A program made the translations under genes and the position numbers. The notes beneath the pieces were generated by a model, which saw only the letters and a list, made by a program, of their open reading frames with translations, searched no databases and was not told the DNA's origin. From Gp6-AA40 sp963723495 (GTDB lineage Bacteria > Acidobacteriota > Vicinamibacteria > Vicinamibacterales > UBA2999), in NCBI GenBank assembly GCA_963723495.1, contig CAVRQR010000009.1, positions 1 to 64,000 of the forward strand: a stretch of 64,000 nucleotides of DNA, read 5' to 3'. Positions 31,603 through 42,556 of this stretch are shown here, in pieces (position 1 is the first letter of the stretch; each line of letters starts with the position of its first letter).

Positions 31603-32631
31603 ATGACCGCGATCGCGATGTTCACCCAGGTCATCGGCCATCGCCGTCTGCTGTCGCTGCTGTCGCGTGCGATCGCGCGCGACACGCTGCCGCCGGCGCT
31701 GCTGCTGGCCGGTCCTTCTGGCGTCGGCAAGCGTCGCGTTGCGATGGCGATCGCCCGCGCGGTGAATTGTCTCGAGCCGCAGTCGACGAGCGAGTTCGAG
31801 CGCGACGCGTGCGGGAAGTGTGCGGCGTGCCGCCGGATCGAGCGCGGCGTGCATCCCGACGTCATCGTGATCGAGCCCGGCGACACCGGCACGATCAAGA
31901 TCGAGGCGGTCCGCGACGTCGTCGATCGCGCCGGATATCGGCCGTTCGAGGGGCGTCGCCGCGTGGTCATCATCGACGAGGCCGATGCGCTCGTGGACGC
32001 CGGCGCAGAACGCGCTGCTGAAGACGCTGGAGGAGATGCCGTCGGCGTCGATCTTCGTGCTCGTGTCGTCGATGCCGGACGCGCTGCTGCCGACGGTGCG
32101 ATCGCGCTGCCCGCGTCTCAGATTCGGGCCGCTCTCGGCCGGCCGAAGTCGCACAGGCGCTGGTGCGCGATCACCGCTACTCGGAGGCCGACGCGCGCGC
32201 CGCTGCCGCCGATGCCGACGGCAGCGTCGGTCGCGCGCTGGCCGCTGATTCGGCGGATCTGACGGAAGCCCGGGAGGATGCGCGCCGCCTGCTGGAGCAG
32301 GCTGCGCAGAACCGACGATCCCGTCCGTCGGCTCGAGTCGCCAAGGATCTGAGCGGCACCAAGGGCACGACGGCAGCGACCGCGAGCAGATGGCGGCGTG
32401 CCTGCGTGCGCTGGCGTCGCTGCTGCGCGATCTTCGGGATCGTCGCGACGCGCGCTGACCGTCGCATGCTGGCCAATGGCGATCTCGAGTCGCAGCTCGA
32501 GAAGTTGACCGGGCACCTTCGATCACAAGCGAAGTCTGCGCGCCTACGCCGCGGTCGATGAGGCGCTGGCCGCGCTCGAGCGCAACGCCAGCCCGAAGGT
32601 CGTGGCCGACTGGCTGGTGCTGCAGCTGTAA
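31603..32631 (+). CDS. holB: DNA polymerase III delta-prime subunit, frameshifted
   Basis: About 340 residues. ATG 31603 opens the frame, but ATG 31618 (MFTQVIGH) matches the usual HolB start better. The AAA+ module has Walker A GPSGVGKRR, the four-Cys zinc module (CGKCAACRRI preceded by DAC), VVIIDEADAL (Walker B), LLKTLEEMPSASIFVL and the SRC motif in VRSRCPRLRF. The C-terminal collar domain ends KVVADWLVLQL. Frame changes fall near 32000, 32145, 32330, 32385, 32455 and 32515. The product is part of the clamp loader that opens the sliding clamp in replication. Confidence 0.85.
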
Positions 32632-32632
32632 G

Positions 32633-32700
32633 CGGGCCACGGGCTTCAGGCTACGGGCCACAGGCTGGTAGAGGCCGGGTCTTCAGACCCGCCCCGCTTT
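32633..32700. repeat. Intergenic repeat tract with short hairpin
   Basis: After holB there is a degenerate direct repeat (GGGCCACGGGCTTCAGGCT, then CGGGCCACAGGCT). A small hairpin follows, CGGGTCT-TC-AGACCCG at 32676-32691. Low-complexity phrases of this kind resemble dispersed intergenic palindromes rather than a classical T-tailed terminator. Confidence 0.45.
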
Positions 32701-32735
32701 CACTGACGTCAGGAGTGATCGCATAATGGTCGACG

Positions 32736-33616
32736 ATGAAGCCGCGCATCGCGATCACGGTCCGGCGATCCCGCCGGGATCGGTCCGGAGATCGCGCAGA
32801 AGGCGGCCGACGATCCGCGAGTCCGGGAGGTCTGCGAGCCGGTGGTGTACGGTCCGCCGGCCGGTTCTCGTTTCAGCGCCGGGCGAGCTGTCGGCCGAGG
32901 CCGGCCGCGCCGCGTACGAGCCGCTCTGCCGCGCTGTCAAGGATGCGCAGGCGGGCGTCGTGGCGGCGGTGGCGACGGCGCCGGTCAACAAGCTGGCCTT
33001 CGCCCGCGCCGGACTGCCGTGGAAGGGGCATACCGATCTGCTGGCGCACCTGACCGGCAGCTCGCGGGTCGCGATGATGTTCTGGTCAGAACCGCTCAAG
33101 GTGGTGCTGGCGACGATTCACATTCCGCTGGCGTCGGTGGCGAGCGCGCTCACGCGCGAGCGTCATCGACGGAATCATCGACCTCTCGTCGCGCGAGCTG
33201 CCTCGCTTCGGCATTCGCGCAGCCGCGGCTCGCGGTTGCCGGACTCAATCCCCACGCCGGCGAAGACGGCCTGCTCGGCCACGAGGAGCGCAAGGTCCTG
33301 CGTCCGGCGATCGAGGCGGCACAGAAGCGAGGCATTCGCATCGACGGGCCGTTCCCGGGAGACACGGTGTTCGGACGAGCGGTGCGCGGCGAGTTCGACG
33401 CCGTGATCGCCTGTTATCACGATCAGGGGTTGATTCCGGTGAAGCTGCTGGCGTTCGGGCGAGCGGTGAACGTGACGCTCGGGCTTGCCGATCATCCGCA
33501 CGTCAGTCGACCACGGCACCGCGTTCGACATCGCAGGCAAGAACGTCGCCGATCCGTCGAGCATGATCGAGGCGACGCTGCTGGCCGCGCGTCTGGCGGC
33601 GGGCACCAGGTTCTAA
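32736..33616 (+). CDS. pdxA: 4-hydroxythreonine-4-phosphate dehydrogenase, frameshifted
   Basis: About 293 residues, slightly short of the usual 310-330. The start is ATG 32736 (MKPRIAITV) and the next frame gives GDPAGIGPEIAQKAADDP, the PdxA signature. Then APVNKLAFARAGLPWKGHTD (with the metal-binding His), LNPHAGEDGLLGHEE and ACYHDQGLIPVKLLAFGRAV (both metal-binding motifs), and the C-terminus TSVDHGTAFDIAGKNVADPS. Indels occur near 32765, 32865, 33155, 33220 and 33495. The enzyme performs the NAD-dependent oxidation in the DXP-dependent pyridoxal phosphate pathway. Confidence 0.9.
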
Positions 33617-33636
33617 GCGACCGTGTCGATCTCGAT

Positions 33637-35311
33637 TCAGCGATTGCTCTCGCGGAAGCCGTTGGTAATCGGATAGCGGCGGTCGCGGCCGAAACTCTTG
33701 CGCGTGATCTTGACGCCGGGAGGTGCCTGCCGGCGCTTGTACTCCGCCAGGTAGAGCAGGTGTTGAATGCGCACGACCGTATCGCGCGGGAAGCCGCGCG
33801 CGACGATCTCATCGACGCTCAACTCCTCTTCGACCAGGCCGGTCAGAATCGCATCGAGCACATCGTACGGAGGCAGGGAGTCCTGATCGGTCTGGTTCGG
33901 GCGCAGTTCGGCTGTCGGTGCCTTCGTGATCGACGATTCCGGGATCACCCGTCCCGCGGGCCCACGTGCACCCTCCGGCATGTTCTCGTTGCGCCAGCGC
34001 GCGAGCGCATAGACCTCGGTCTTGTAGATGTCTTTGAGCACCGAGTAGCCGCCGCACATGTCGCCGTAGAGCGTGGCGTATCCGACCGACATCTCTGATT
34101 TGTTGCCGGTGGTGACCAGCATCTCCCCGAACTTGTTGGACAGTCCCATCAGCAACAGCCCGCGAACGCGCGCCTGCAGGTTCTCTTCGGTCACGTCGCG
34201 CGCCCGGCCACTGAACGCATCGGCCAGTGCAGCCTCGGCGGCCGTGACCGTCGATCCGATCTCGATCGTGTCGAGTGCGCATGCCGAGCAGTTGGGCGGA
34301 CTCGGCCGCATCGTCCTGACTCTCGCGGCTCGTGAACCGGGACGGCAGCCGCACGCCGCGGACCCGCTCGTGGCCAAGGGCATCGACTGCGACGGCCGCC
34401 GTCAGCGCCGAATCAATCCCGCCTGACATGCCCAGCACGACGCCCGGGAACCGGTTCTTCACGACGTAATCGCGCAGGCCGAGCATCATGGCGCTGTAAT
34501 TCGCACTCGAGCGCGGCGGCTCACTCCACTCTTCGGTCCCTTCGCAGTGGAGCGCGCCGTCTGTTCGGGACCATCGCGTCAGCACCACCGCTTCCTGAAA
34601 GACCGGCAGGTGTCGAGCGAGTGTGCCGTCTGCGTTGATGACGAACGACCCGCCGTCGAACACCAGTTCGTCCTGGCCCCCGACCTGATTCACGTACACG
34701 AGCGGGAGCCGTGTCTCGCTCGTCCGATCGCGGGCGAGCGCCAGGCGCTGATCGAGTTTGCCGACCTCGTATGGCGAACCGTTCGGGACGAGCAACAACT
34801 CGGCGCCCTGGCGCGCAAGGTGTGCGGACACGGTCGGGAACCAGATGTCTTCGCAGATCGGAAGCCCGAGCCGCAGATCGCGGAAGGTCACTGGTTGCGG
34901 CAGCGGGCCAGGAGAGAACACGCGCTTCTCGTCGAACACGCCGTAATTGGGGAGCTCGTACTTGAATCGAAGCACATGCTGCCCGTCCGCGACGAGCGCC
35001 ACCGCGTTGTGGAGGCATCCTCCTTCCCGCCAGGGAAGGGTCACGAGCAGCGCTGGTCCTGAGGTGCTTTCGCGCACGAGCGCATCAAGGGCGCTGGCCG
35101 CGGCTTCGACGAGAGCCGGGCGAAGCACCAGGTCCTCGGGCGGATAACCAACGAGCACCAGTTCCGGGAACACGACCAGATCGGCGCCGAGCGCGGCGGC
35201 TTCGTCGCGCGTCTCGTCGAACGAGTCGCGAGGTTGCCGGCTGACGTCACCGACGACCGGGTTGACCTGGGCGATGGCTATCGTGAGGCGGCATCGAACC
35301 GATTGTGCCAT
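33637..35311 (-). CDS. nadE: Glutamine-hydrolysing NAD+ synthase, one frameshift
   Basis: About 558 residues. I choose ATG 35311 (MAQSVRCRLTIAIAQVNP); an upstream ATG at 35335 adds eight residues. Residues 1-265 are a nitrilase-type glutaminase with the triad visible: Glu in FPELVLVGYPPEDL, Lys in KYELPNYGVFDEKR and Cys in LPICEDIWFP. Residues about 290-555 are the NAD synthetase, with the PP-loop SGGIDSALTAAVA and LLVTTGNKSEMSVGYATLYGD, FPRDTVVRI. A single indel near 34310 breaks the frame. The reaction is amidation of deamido-NAD with ammonia from glutamine. A decayed copy of part of this gene lies at 39604-39766. Confidence 0.92.
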
Positions 35312-35344
35312 GGGCGCGTCCGGACGTGGACACACCTCGGGCGG

Positions 35345-36217
35345 TTACAGCGCCAGCACCGCACAATGAAGGATCTGCCGCTGCAAGAGACGATCGACCG
35401 CCTGCAGCGCCACCAGGCCGGCATTCACGACAGGAGTCGTGTTGATGTCACTCGCAGACAGGGTTCGACGGGTCAGCGCTACGGTCTGGAATCCCGCTGC
35501 GTGCGCGGCCGTTTCCAGGCCTCTCGCAGACAAGTACTGGACATGCTCGGGAAGAAAGAGCCGCTCGCAGATCCACGTTGGTCGGCCGTCGGTCAGGTGA
35601 GAAAGCCAACCCCCGATCGCATAAATGACTGACGCGATGTTCGGCGTCTCGACGTAGCAGAGACCATCGGCTCGCAGCCGACTTCTCACGTCACGCAGCA
35701 ATTCAATCGGATCCGCGACATGTTCTATGACGTCGACGAGGGTGATGAGGTCAAAGCCTGATAGTTGAGGCGCGTGTGCCAGGTCGGTATGCTCGGCGGA
35801 AATGCCGCGAGCACGCGCCAGGGCCACGGCCCGTGCGTTGACGTCAATGCCGTACCCCATTGTCTGGTAGAGGTGCGCCATGCGTTCGACGAGCATCCCG
35901 GTGTCGCACCCTACGTCGAGGTGACGCTTCCCGACCAGAGAGAGGTTCGGATGTACTCGCCGCAGTCGCTCGAAAAGGTCGCGGCAGCGCGCGTCCACGC
36001 GCTCAACATCACGCCGACGACGTTCGAAGTACGGATGGTCGAAGTATGCAGAGTCGTCGTGATACGTGGCGAGTGAGGCCTGGCTACATCTTGGCAGCGC
36101 GGTGAGACTACTGCAGGAAGAACAGCGATAGAGACTGACTTGCCGCGTACTCACGAACGACATCAGGTCGTGCCCGTGACATGCGACACACGTGACTCGG
36201 CTCACGGTGTCATGCAT
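35345..36217 (-). CDS. SAM methyltransferase with N-terminal zinc ribbon
   Basis: About 290 residues from ATG 36217 (MHDTVSRVTCVACHG); the frame is open to 36286. The N-terminus has CVAC and, after about 19 residues, CSSC, a zinc-ribbon typical of cluster methyltransferases. The class I domain shows HLDVGCDTGMLVERMA (motif I) and LITLVDVIEHVADP, CYVETPNIASV. The likely substrate is a sugar or lipid-linked sugar. It lies 10 bp downstream of the GT2 gene on the same strand, so the two form an operon. Confidence 0.85.
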   Translation of the reverse strand: MHDTVSRVTCVACHGHDLMSFVSTRQVSLYRCSSCSSLTALPRCSQASLATYHDDSAYFDHPYFERRRRDVERVDARCRDLFERLRRVHPNLSLVGKRHLDVGCDTGMLVERMAHLYQTMGYGIDVNARAVALARARGISAEHTDLAHAPQLSGFDLITLVDVIEHVADPIELLRDVRSRLRADGLCYVETPNIASVIYAIGGWLSHLTDGRPTWICERLFLPEHVQYLSARGLETAAHAAGFQTVALTRRTLSASDINTTPVVNAGLVALQAVDRLLQRQILHCAVLAL

Positions 36218-36227
36218 CGTTTGCGTA

Positions 36228-37047
36228 TCAGAGCGTCTGGACGTCGGAGCCTCGTGCAGTCGTGGCCGCGACATGGGGAGCGGCAAGTGAAGGCTGAAAG
36301 CCGAAACGATACCTGACTGCGATCTCGAAGATCGCGATCAGCGCTTTCGCCAAGTCTCTCTTCCGCAGCTTGGAGAGTCCTTCGTTACGTCCAACATAAA
36401 CGGTGGGGAACTCGCCGATCCGAAGCCCCGCTGCGAGCCAAATCGCCATGACTTCGGCGAGATAAATCGGACTGCTGTAGCGAATTCGAGTGCCGGCAAC
36501 CAGGGCGGCCGCACGACGGCTATAGAACCGGTAGCCATTGCTGTAGTCGTTCACCCGCGGCGCGAGTAGCGCGCGGACCGCAAGGTTACACACGAAGCTG
36601 ACAGCGAGGCGCCCGGGTGGACGGTTCGTGACTCGACTTCCCGGCAGGGTACTTGGAAGCGACGGCGACGTCGCACGTCCCGGAATCAACGAGCGCCAGG
36701 CCCGAGGCCAGTTCCTCCGGCTGATGCGAGAGGTCACCGTCCATCTCTACGAATATCGTGTTGTGGGTGTCCTCGAGGCCCCAAGTCATCGCTGCGAACA
36801 AGGCGCTCCCGCGCTGCGAGCCACGCCGCTCCTTTGCCCGCGCGATGACGTGCACGCGCGAATCGCTTCGCTCCAGGTCGCGAAGCACCTCTTGCGTGCC
36901 ATCGCGACTCCCGTCGTCAACGAAGCAAATGAGAAAGGGTCGCTTGCCCATGACTGATCCAATACGAGTCCAGAGTGTACGCACGTGCTCGACCTCGTTG
37001 AGCACGGGGAGCAGAATGCATACGCGACCGCCTTCATCGCCGTTCAC
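36228..37047 (-). CDS. Polyprenol-phosphate-mannose-synthase-like GT2 glycosyltransferase, one frameshift
   Basis: About 273 residues. The start is set at GTG 37047, with GAGGAG five nt upstream; the longer frame to 37140 is not supported. Motifs are CILLPVLNEVEHV, ICFVDDGSRDGT, IFVEMDGDLSHQPEE (DXD metal site) and, after an indel near 36640, NDYSNGYRFYSRRAA and GEFPTVYVGRNEGLSKL. This is the DPM1/GtrB group, which transfers a sugar from a nucleotide donor to a polyprenyl phosphate carrier. There is no C-terminal membrane pair, as in soluble Dpm1. The divergent gene at 37146 encodes a polytopic membrane protein that could use such a lipid-linked sugar. Confidence 0.85.
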
Positions 37048-37145
37048 GTTTTCTCCTCGATCGGAGAGCTTTGCACGAGCGGAGCGCAGGCGCAAGCGGC
37101 AGGCATTTCGGTCGCCGCATTCGGTGTGAGATCCTGTCACCGGTC

Positions 37146-39549
37146 ATGGAGCACTGGTCCCGGGCGCAACGGCACATCTTTGGCTTTGTCGCCATCGCGG
37201 TGTGTGCGCTCACGTTTGCCTATTCGTTCTACATCGAGCGCGAGATCGTCGCCGATGAGCCGGGCCTCTACAACGCGATCTACACGTTCGTAGAGACTGG
37301 TCGGATCGCCTACCCGCTCCACGGACAGCCCGAGTTCATGACGGTCCATCCGCCGACTCACTCCCTGGTTCTCGGGTTGCTGATGAAACTGGGACTCTCC
37401 CTGTTCGCCGCAGCGGCGGTGCCTTTGGTGGTGCTGACAACTGTCATTGCGATCGTCGTTGCAACCGGCGGATTCCCTTTCGCGATAGCCGTCGCACTGC
37501 TCCTTGCCGGCTTTTCGGCGAATGTCATCTGGGCGGACTACCTGACCGTTCGCCCCGACCTGCATCTCACGCTCGCCTGGTTTGCCGGCCTGGTGACACT
37601 CGAAGCGGCACGGAACCGGAACTGGTCGCGATGGCGCCTCGCACTGGGATCGGTCCTCAGCGTGTACGCCGCGACACTGCACTACTGGGGAATCCCTGCA
37701 TGCGCGATGCCCCTGGTCTATGCGGGCAGTGCAGCGTTCACGCACCGACATGACCCACGATTTCTCGCCGGTCGCCTGGCGTCGGTGGCTGCTGGGGGTC
37801 TTGCCGTCGGGCTGCCGTTTTTGATTTGGTTCGTTGTGCCACGGTGGGAGAGCATCATCGCTGTCGCCGGAGGTGTCCAGGGTGAAGGCGGATTGAGCGC
37901 CGCTGTCGAGCGGCATCTCGACGCCTACTCCAGCATGTTGCAACGATCGGCGACGGGCTGGGGGCCTCGACCCGTCGTGACGGCCTTTCTCTACCCGTTG
38001 GTGGCACTGCGGATTCCCGCGGTGATCGTCGCGTTGCTGACGCTCATGGCCGGCCGGCGCTATACATTCGCGGTGGCTGGAAGCCTGAGTTCCGGCGTTC
38101 GTCCTGCTCTACAGCCAGGGAAAGCCGACCGGCCTCACTGTGTACTACACCCCGGAAATGACGCTGTATCTGACGGGTGCGTTTGCGTGCTGTTTCTGTC
38201 TGGTGCAGTGGGTGATCGCGAACACACCCCGACCTGTCGGACGACTGGCAATGATCGCCGCAGGAGCATTGGGAGTCGGATCGCTGGTGCAGGTGCCATC
38301 CGCGGCAGGCAGTGAGTGGCGCTGGACCAGGTCACTGCACAATCTCGAACTGTCGCGGGCGGCGGGATTCGATGTTCTCGGTTCGGACGCGTTGGTGGGA
38401 ATGATCTCGCTCGAACCCTGGTACATCGCGGGCGCGCGGTACGCGTGGATCGCTGCAAACGATCTGACGCTGGCGCAGCGTGCCGGCAATATCGAACCAT
38501 ATCTACGGAGCGTGAAAGCGTTTGCCATCGACAAAGACTGGTGGCACGCACTGCCGGAACTGGCGCCATTGGGATCGTGGTACCTGGATGGCAGATTGTC
38601 GTTGTTCGGGTTCGTACTGCCTACTTCGCACAGCGGCCGGAATCAGATCACGCTGTTCGCATCCCGTCATCCTCCAGCACTGGTTCGCGGCTATTTCCTG
38701 TCTGCTTCTGGCGGGAGCCTCTTCGAGGAGTCACAGGACGGTACGACAGCCGTTTCCACCTGGAAATGTCCCGGGCCTGTCGCCGAGGGCAGCTTCGCGG
38801 GATCGTTCTATCGCATGGGATTTCACTACAACGCTGAGCCGGGGCCGATGTCTCCTACTATCGTCGTCGTCGGCAGCGAGTGGGCTAGCCTGCCGTCCAT
38901 TCAGCAGGAAGCCGACGGACTCGGCTGCCAACCCAGGGACGTCGTCCGCGGTCGCGTCACCTTCGTCGACGCCACAACTCTCCTGTCCTCGTTGCGGCAG
39001 CAGGATCAGTCGACTCGAATCGCTCAAACGTTCTCCGATGCGATTGCCATGTCGCGCCACCTCGAACGACCGGGTGAGCCGCCGTCTGCACACCGTGTTG
39101 AGACGACCATTGCCTGGGAGCGTGCATCGATCCACGCAGTGTCCTCCTCTCAGGAACGCACCGAACTGCCGATTGTCGTCAAACCGCCTGCACGCCCATG
39201 GGGTCGCGGCGCGACGCTACCGCTGCGATTTGACCGGGAACGATCGTCGGACATGATCGTCAGGGTTCGTGCACGCATCCAGGGCGGTGATGCTGCGTTC
39301 GGGATTGTTCCTCCGGACGACCGCGGTTTTCTCGCCCGAGCCTTTCGCGAGTCTTCCGATGAAGTCGTGACCATCACCCTGTTTCTGGCCGCTGAACTCA
39401 ACCCGGGATCTTTGACGGTCGAGAACGGGGAAAGAGGAAGCGCACACACAGAGGTCGAACTGCAGGCCGTCGAAGTCTTTCGCCTGGACTCGCACGGACT
39501 CTCGTCGCCGACTCCCGGAACATCGGTGAAACCCGCTACAGATCGCTGA
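37146..39549 (+). CDS. Polytopic membrane protein, PMT/ArnT-like (GT-C) candidate, one frameshift
   Basis: About 800 residues from ATG 37146. The first 340 hold many hydrophobic helices. The first extracytoplasmic loop has IVADEPGLYNAIYTF, with an acidic residue where GT-C enzymes keep their catalytic Asp. The frame changes near 38095 and continues with TGLTVYYTPEMTLYLTG and two more helices. The C-terminal 430 residues are soluble, with a beta-rich end (RVRARIQGGDAAFGIVPPDD) like a carbohydrate-binding jelly roll. The call as lipid-linked-sugar glycosyltransferase is an inference from topology and from the divergent GT2 neighbour. No family was firmly recognised. Confidence 0.6.
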
Positions 39550-39603
39550 CCGTTATCGGCGTCAAACCTCAGGGCTCTATCCCGAGTCTGCATCAGGTTG
39601 ATC

Positions 39604-39766
39604 GGTTCTTCACGACGTAATCGAGGAGGCCGGCATCTCTTCTTTCCCTTCACAGTGGAGCGCGCCGTCTGTTCGGGACCATCGTGTCAGCGCCACCGCG
39701 TCCTGAATTACCGGCAGGTGTCGAGCGTGTGCCGTCAGGGAAGGGTCACCAGCAGCGTTGGTCCTG
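39604..39766 (-). pseudogene. Decayed nadE fragment with internal deletion
   Basis: On the plus strand, 39604-39623 matches nadE at 34453 onward (GGTTCTTCACGACGTAATCG in both). Then 39641-39726 matches 34533-34632 with few changes, and 39735-39766 matches 35031-35066. About 400 bp of nadE are missing between the last two blocks. The orientation is the same as the intact gene, about 4.5 kb away. It has no reading frame left. The remaining DNA from 39550 to 40028 shows nothing else I can support. Confidence 0.75.
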
Positions 39767-40028
39767 CGGCACGATGAAGGATTCGGCGATCGAGCGCGGG
39801 CGTCTCACGGCGACGAATTTATCCGCGTCATCACTATCGAAACCATCATCTCGAACCGATTCTGACTTATGGCAGCGGGCGCCTCTTTGAAGAGGCTGTG
39901 AGTGAATCCGCCATAGTGCATTGTCAGGATCCAACACACTTTGTCGCCTGAACTGAATCGCCTGATTCGATGTTTTGCAAGCGCTCATTTGCTTTTGTGC
40001 GACAGCAGTTCGTTTGCGCAGCAGCTGG

Positions 40029-42169
40029 ATGCTGGACGTGTGGTGTAAAGCACCATGCGTCAGGCGACGAGACGTAATTCTCGCCTGCTCGCTGCTGACT
40101 CTCTCCCCGACATTTGCGCACGCCCAAACCGTCAGAGCTATGTGGGATCCGGGCCCCACATCGGGCGGAGTGTCGTCGTACGAGGTCTGCATCGGTACAT
40201 CGTCGTTATCGTGCAACGTGCGGCTCGCGACTGTCAGCGCCAGCGAGACGTCGTTTCCGTTTTCTCCGACTCCCGGTATCCGGCAATACGTCGCCGTCAG
40301 AGCGGTAAGCGGCTCCAGCCGGAGCTCCTACACGGCGGAACAGTCGTTCTCGATTCCGAGCATCTCACAGCTGACGAACCGGAGCACGAGCGTCAGCGTT
40401 GCGATCTCACCTTTCACGGTTGGTGTCACCGATCCGGACGGGTCTTCGCTGACCTTCACCCATACTGGCCTGCCGCTCGGGCTCACGCTCAGCCAATCAA
40501 CCGGACGGATTTCCGGCACTCCGACAACTGCCGGCACGTACAGCGTGACGGTCTTCGTGAACGATGGTCTCGTCACCGTATCGCGGTCGTTTGTCTGGAC
40601 CATTACCGGGCCGTCCACTCTGGACACGAGCTCACCGACGCTCACAATCACCAGCCATGCGTCTGGGCTTGTCGTCACGTCAGCAAGCCAGACGATACGC
40701 GGGACGGCGACCGATAGTGGACGCGGCGGTAACGGCATCGCCTCTGTTCGTGTCAATGGTCAGCTCGCCAGTGGTGCAACGGCATCGGGCAACAACACAG
40801 CGAACTGGAGCAAGGCGCTTACATTGAGCTCCGGCAACAACACGATCACCGTCGAAGCGACAGACGGCTCCGGCAATACGCAGATGTATCAAATCACCGT
40901 GATGCTGTCTCTGCCGGCCCCCGCGCCGCCGCCACTGCAGGCTGCCGGTCCACTCGCGCTTACGGCGCTTACCAGTGACCGCACCAGTCCGCAAGCTGCG
41001 GGCACGGCCATCACGTTTAAGGCAGTCGCGACCGGCGGTCGCAGTCCGTATCAGTACAAGTGGTGGTTGTTTGACGGCACCACGTGGATCGTGCTGCAGG
41101 ACTGGAGCGCGAACGCTATCCGGACGTGGACTCCAACGCAGGCTGGGAGTGGCTATCAGATTGGCGTGTGGGTACGTGATTCGACGATGAGATCCAACAT
41201 CGGAACGTACAGTCCGATCGATGCCGTTCACGATTTCTGGCAAGGCGGCCGCTTTGTCGGCGCTGAGCGTTACCGGTTTGAACGCCAATCGTGTCAGCCC
41301 ACAACCCGCTGGCACGCCGATAAGGTTCACGGCGTCGGTATCCGGAGGCAGCAGTCCCTATCAGTACAAATGGTGGTTGTTCGACGGGACTGCCTGGACC
41401 ATGGTGCGCGACTGGAGCGCGGACTCAACGTACACATGGACACCAACGCAGGCCGGGAGTGCGTATCAGATCGGCGTCTGGGTTCGGGATTCAACGATGA
41501 GATCCAACGTCGGCACCTACCACCGATCGATGTCGTTTGCGGTTTCCGGGTCGTCGTTGCCGGCCCCATCCCAGCTCGCCGTCACCGCGCTGGGCGCAAA
41601 TCGCGTCAGCCCACAGCCGGTCGGCACGGCCATAACCTTCACGGCGTCAGCATCGGGCGGCCGCGCCCCCTACCAGTACAAATGGTGGCTGTTCGACGGC
41701 ACGGTATGGACCATTGCGCGGGACTGGAACTCGAGCGCAACGTACACCTGGACACCTACACGAGCCGGGAGCGCGTATCAGATTGGCGTCTGGGTGCGTG
41801 ATTCGACGATGAATTCCAACGTCGGGACCTACGTCAGGTCGTTGCCATTTGCTGTGTCCGGCACGTCAACGACCGATCGGGCCGCTGATGACGACGATTA
41901 CGAGCAACCTTCCGAGCCCGCAAAGAGCTGGCACGTCCGTCACATTTACGGCAAGGGCGAGCGGGGGGCGACCGGCCTACCAATACAAGTGGTGGGTGTT
42001 CAACGGAACCGAGTGGATCGTCGCACGTGACTGGAGTACGTCAAACGCATACACGTGGACGGCACTGCCGCGTGGCTCGAACTATTTCGTTGGTGTCTGG
42101 GTTCGCGATTCAACCACCACTGCCAACGTCGGCAACGTGTATTACTCGGTCGCATTTGCGACCCTGTAA
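40029..42169 (+). CDS. Secreted multi-domain repeat protein (FN3-like, He_PIG/Ig-like, four WWLFDG repeats), frameshifted
   Basis: About 710 residues. I favour ATG 40029; the frame is open from 39975. A signal peptide ends near PTFAHAQ. Next comes an FN3-like domain with AMWDPGPTSGGVSSYEVC and a TSSLSC pair of Cys, then a putative-Ig domain (DPDGSSLTFTHTGLPLGL, GRISGTPTTAGTYSVTV). A Big-type domain follows (ATDSGRGGNGIASVRVNG), then four repeats of about 100 residues with PYQYKWWLFDGT, DWS, TWTPT and YQIGVWVRDSTM. Indels occur near 41230 and 41875. It is probably a secreted or surface adhesin-like protein with no catalytic domain. The gene at 42557 is its larger paralogue. Confidence 0.75.
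40945..42169 (+). repeat. Four tandem coding repeats of about 305 bp
   Basis: Units begin near 40945, 41240, 41560 and 41885. Each encodes a beta-sandwich-like module with the order SPQ-AGT, FTA-A-GG, PYQYKWWLFDG, DW, TWTPT and GVWVRDST. They are diverged from each other in DNA but aligned in protein. Confidence 0.75.
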
Positions 42170-42556
42170 GTTAACCCCTACTCGCTCTGGATCGAAACAG
42201 TGCAATCCAGTGCAGACCCTACCGGTTTGTCATTCATCAGCCGAGATGACCTGCCCCCGCCATCCGCTACGCCCTGGAATCAGAGTCCTCCCTCTTCTTT
42301 CAACTTTGCATTTTCGTGGCGGAGCGACCGGAGCTCGCGCTCGATGATGTTCTCGCGGCCCTCGCGTGGACGATCTCGTCGTTGTGTTGCGGTTTTGGGG
42401 TTTGTTCAAGAGGCTCAAATACAAGATAGTAAATCGGCTCTCGTGACCGTATTTCGCCGAGTGCGATTCGATTCATCTCCTACCGACTAAGTCTCTCTAG
42501 AACAGATAGTTAGTGCTCCTGAAGAGCTTGGCCGCGGCCTTGCACTTGAGGTCGGC
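42170..42556. other. Intergenic region, no gene seen
   Basis: The 387 bp between the two repeat-protein genes are less GC-rich than their surroundings. I find no convincing reading frame, RNA gene, terminator with T-run or promoter. The short open frames here are unlike protein. Confidence 0.5.

Noticed and set aside
29249..33616. PBP1A, holB and pdxA as pseudogenes
   Set aside because: All catalytic motifs are conserved on both sides of each frame change and these are essential or core genes, so indel errors are more likely than decay.
39746..40216. A 156-residue minus-strand frame
   Set aside because: It runs from the nadE remnant across the signal peptide of the secreted protein and has no protein-like features.
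42170..42556. Possible RNA gene or promoter island between the two repeat proteins
   Set aside because: No cloverleaf, T-tailed hairpin or good -35/-10 pair could be found by eye.
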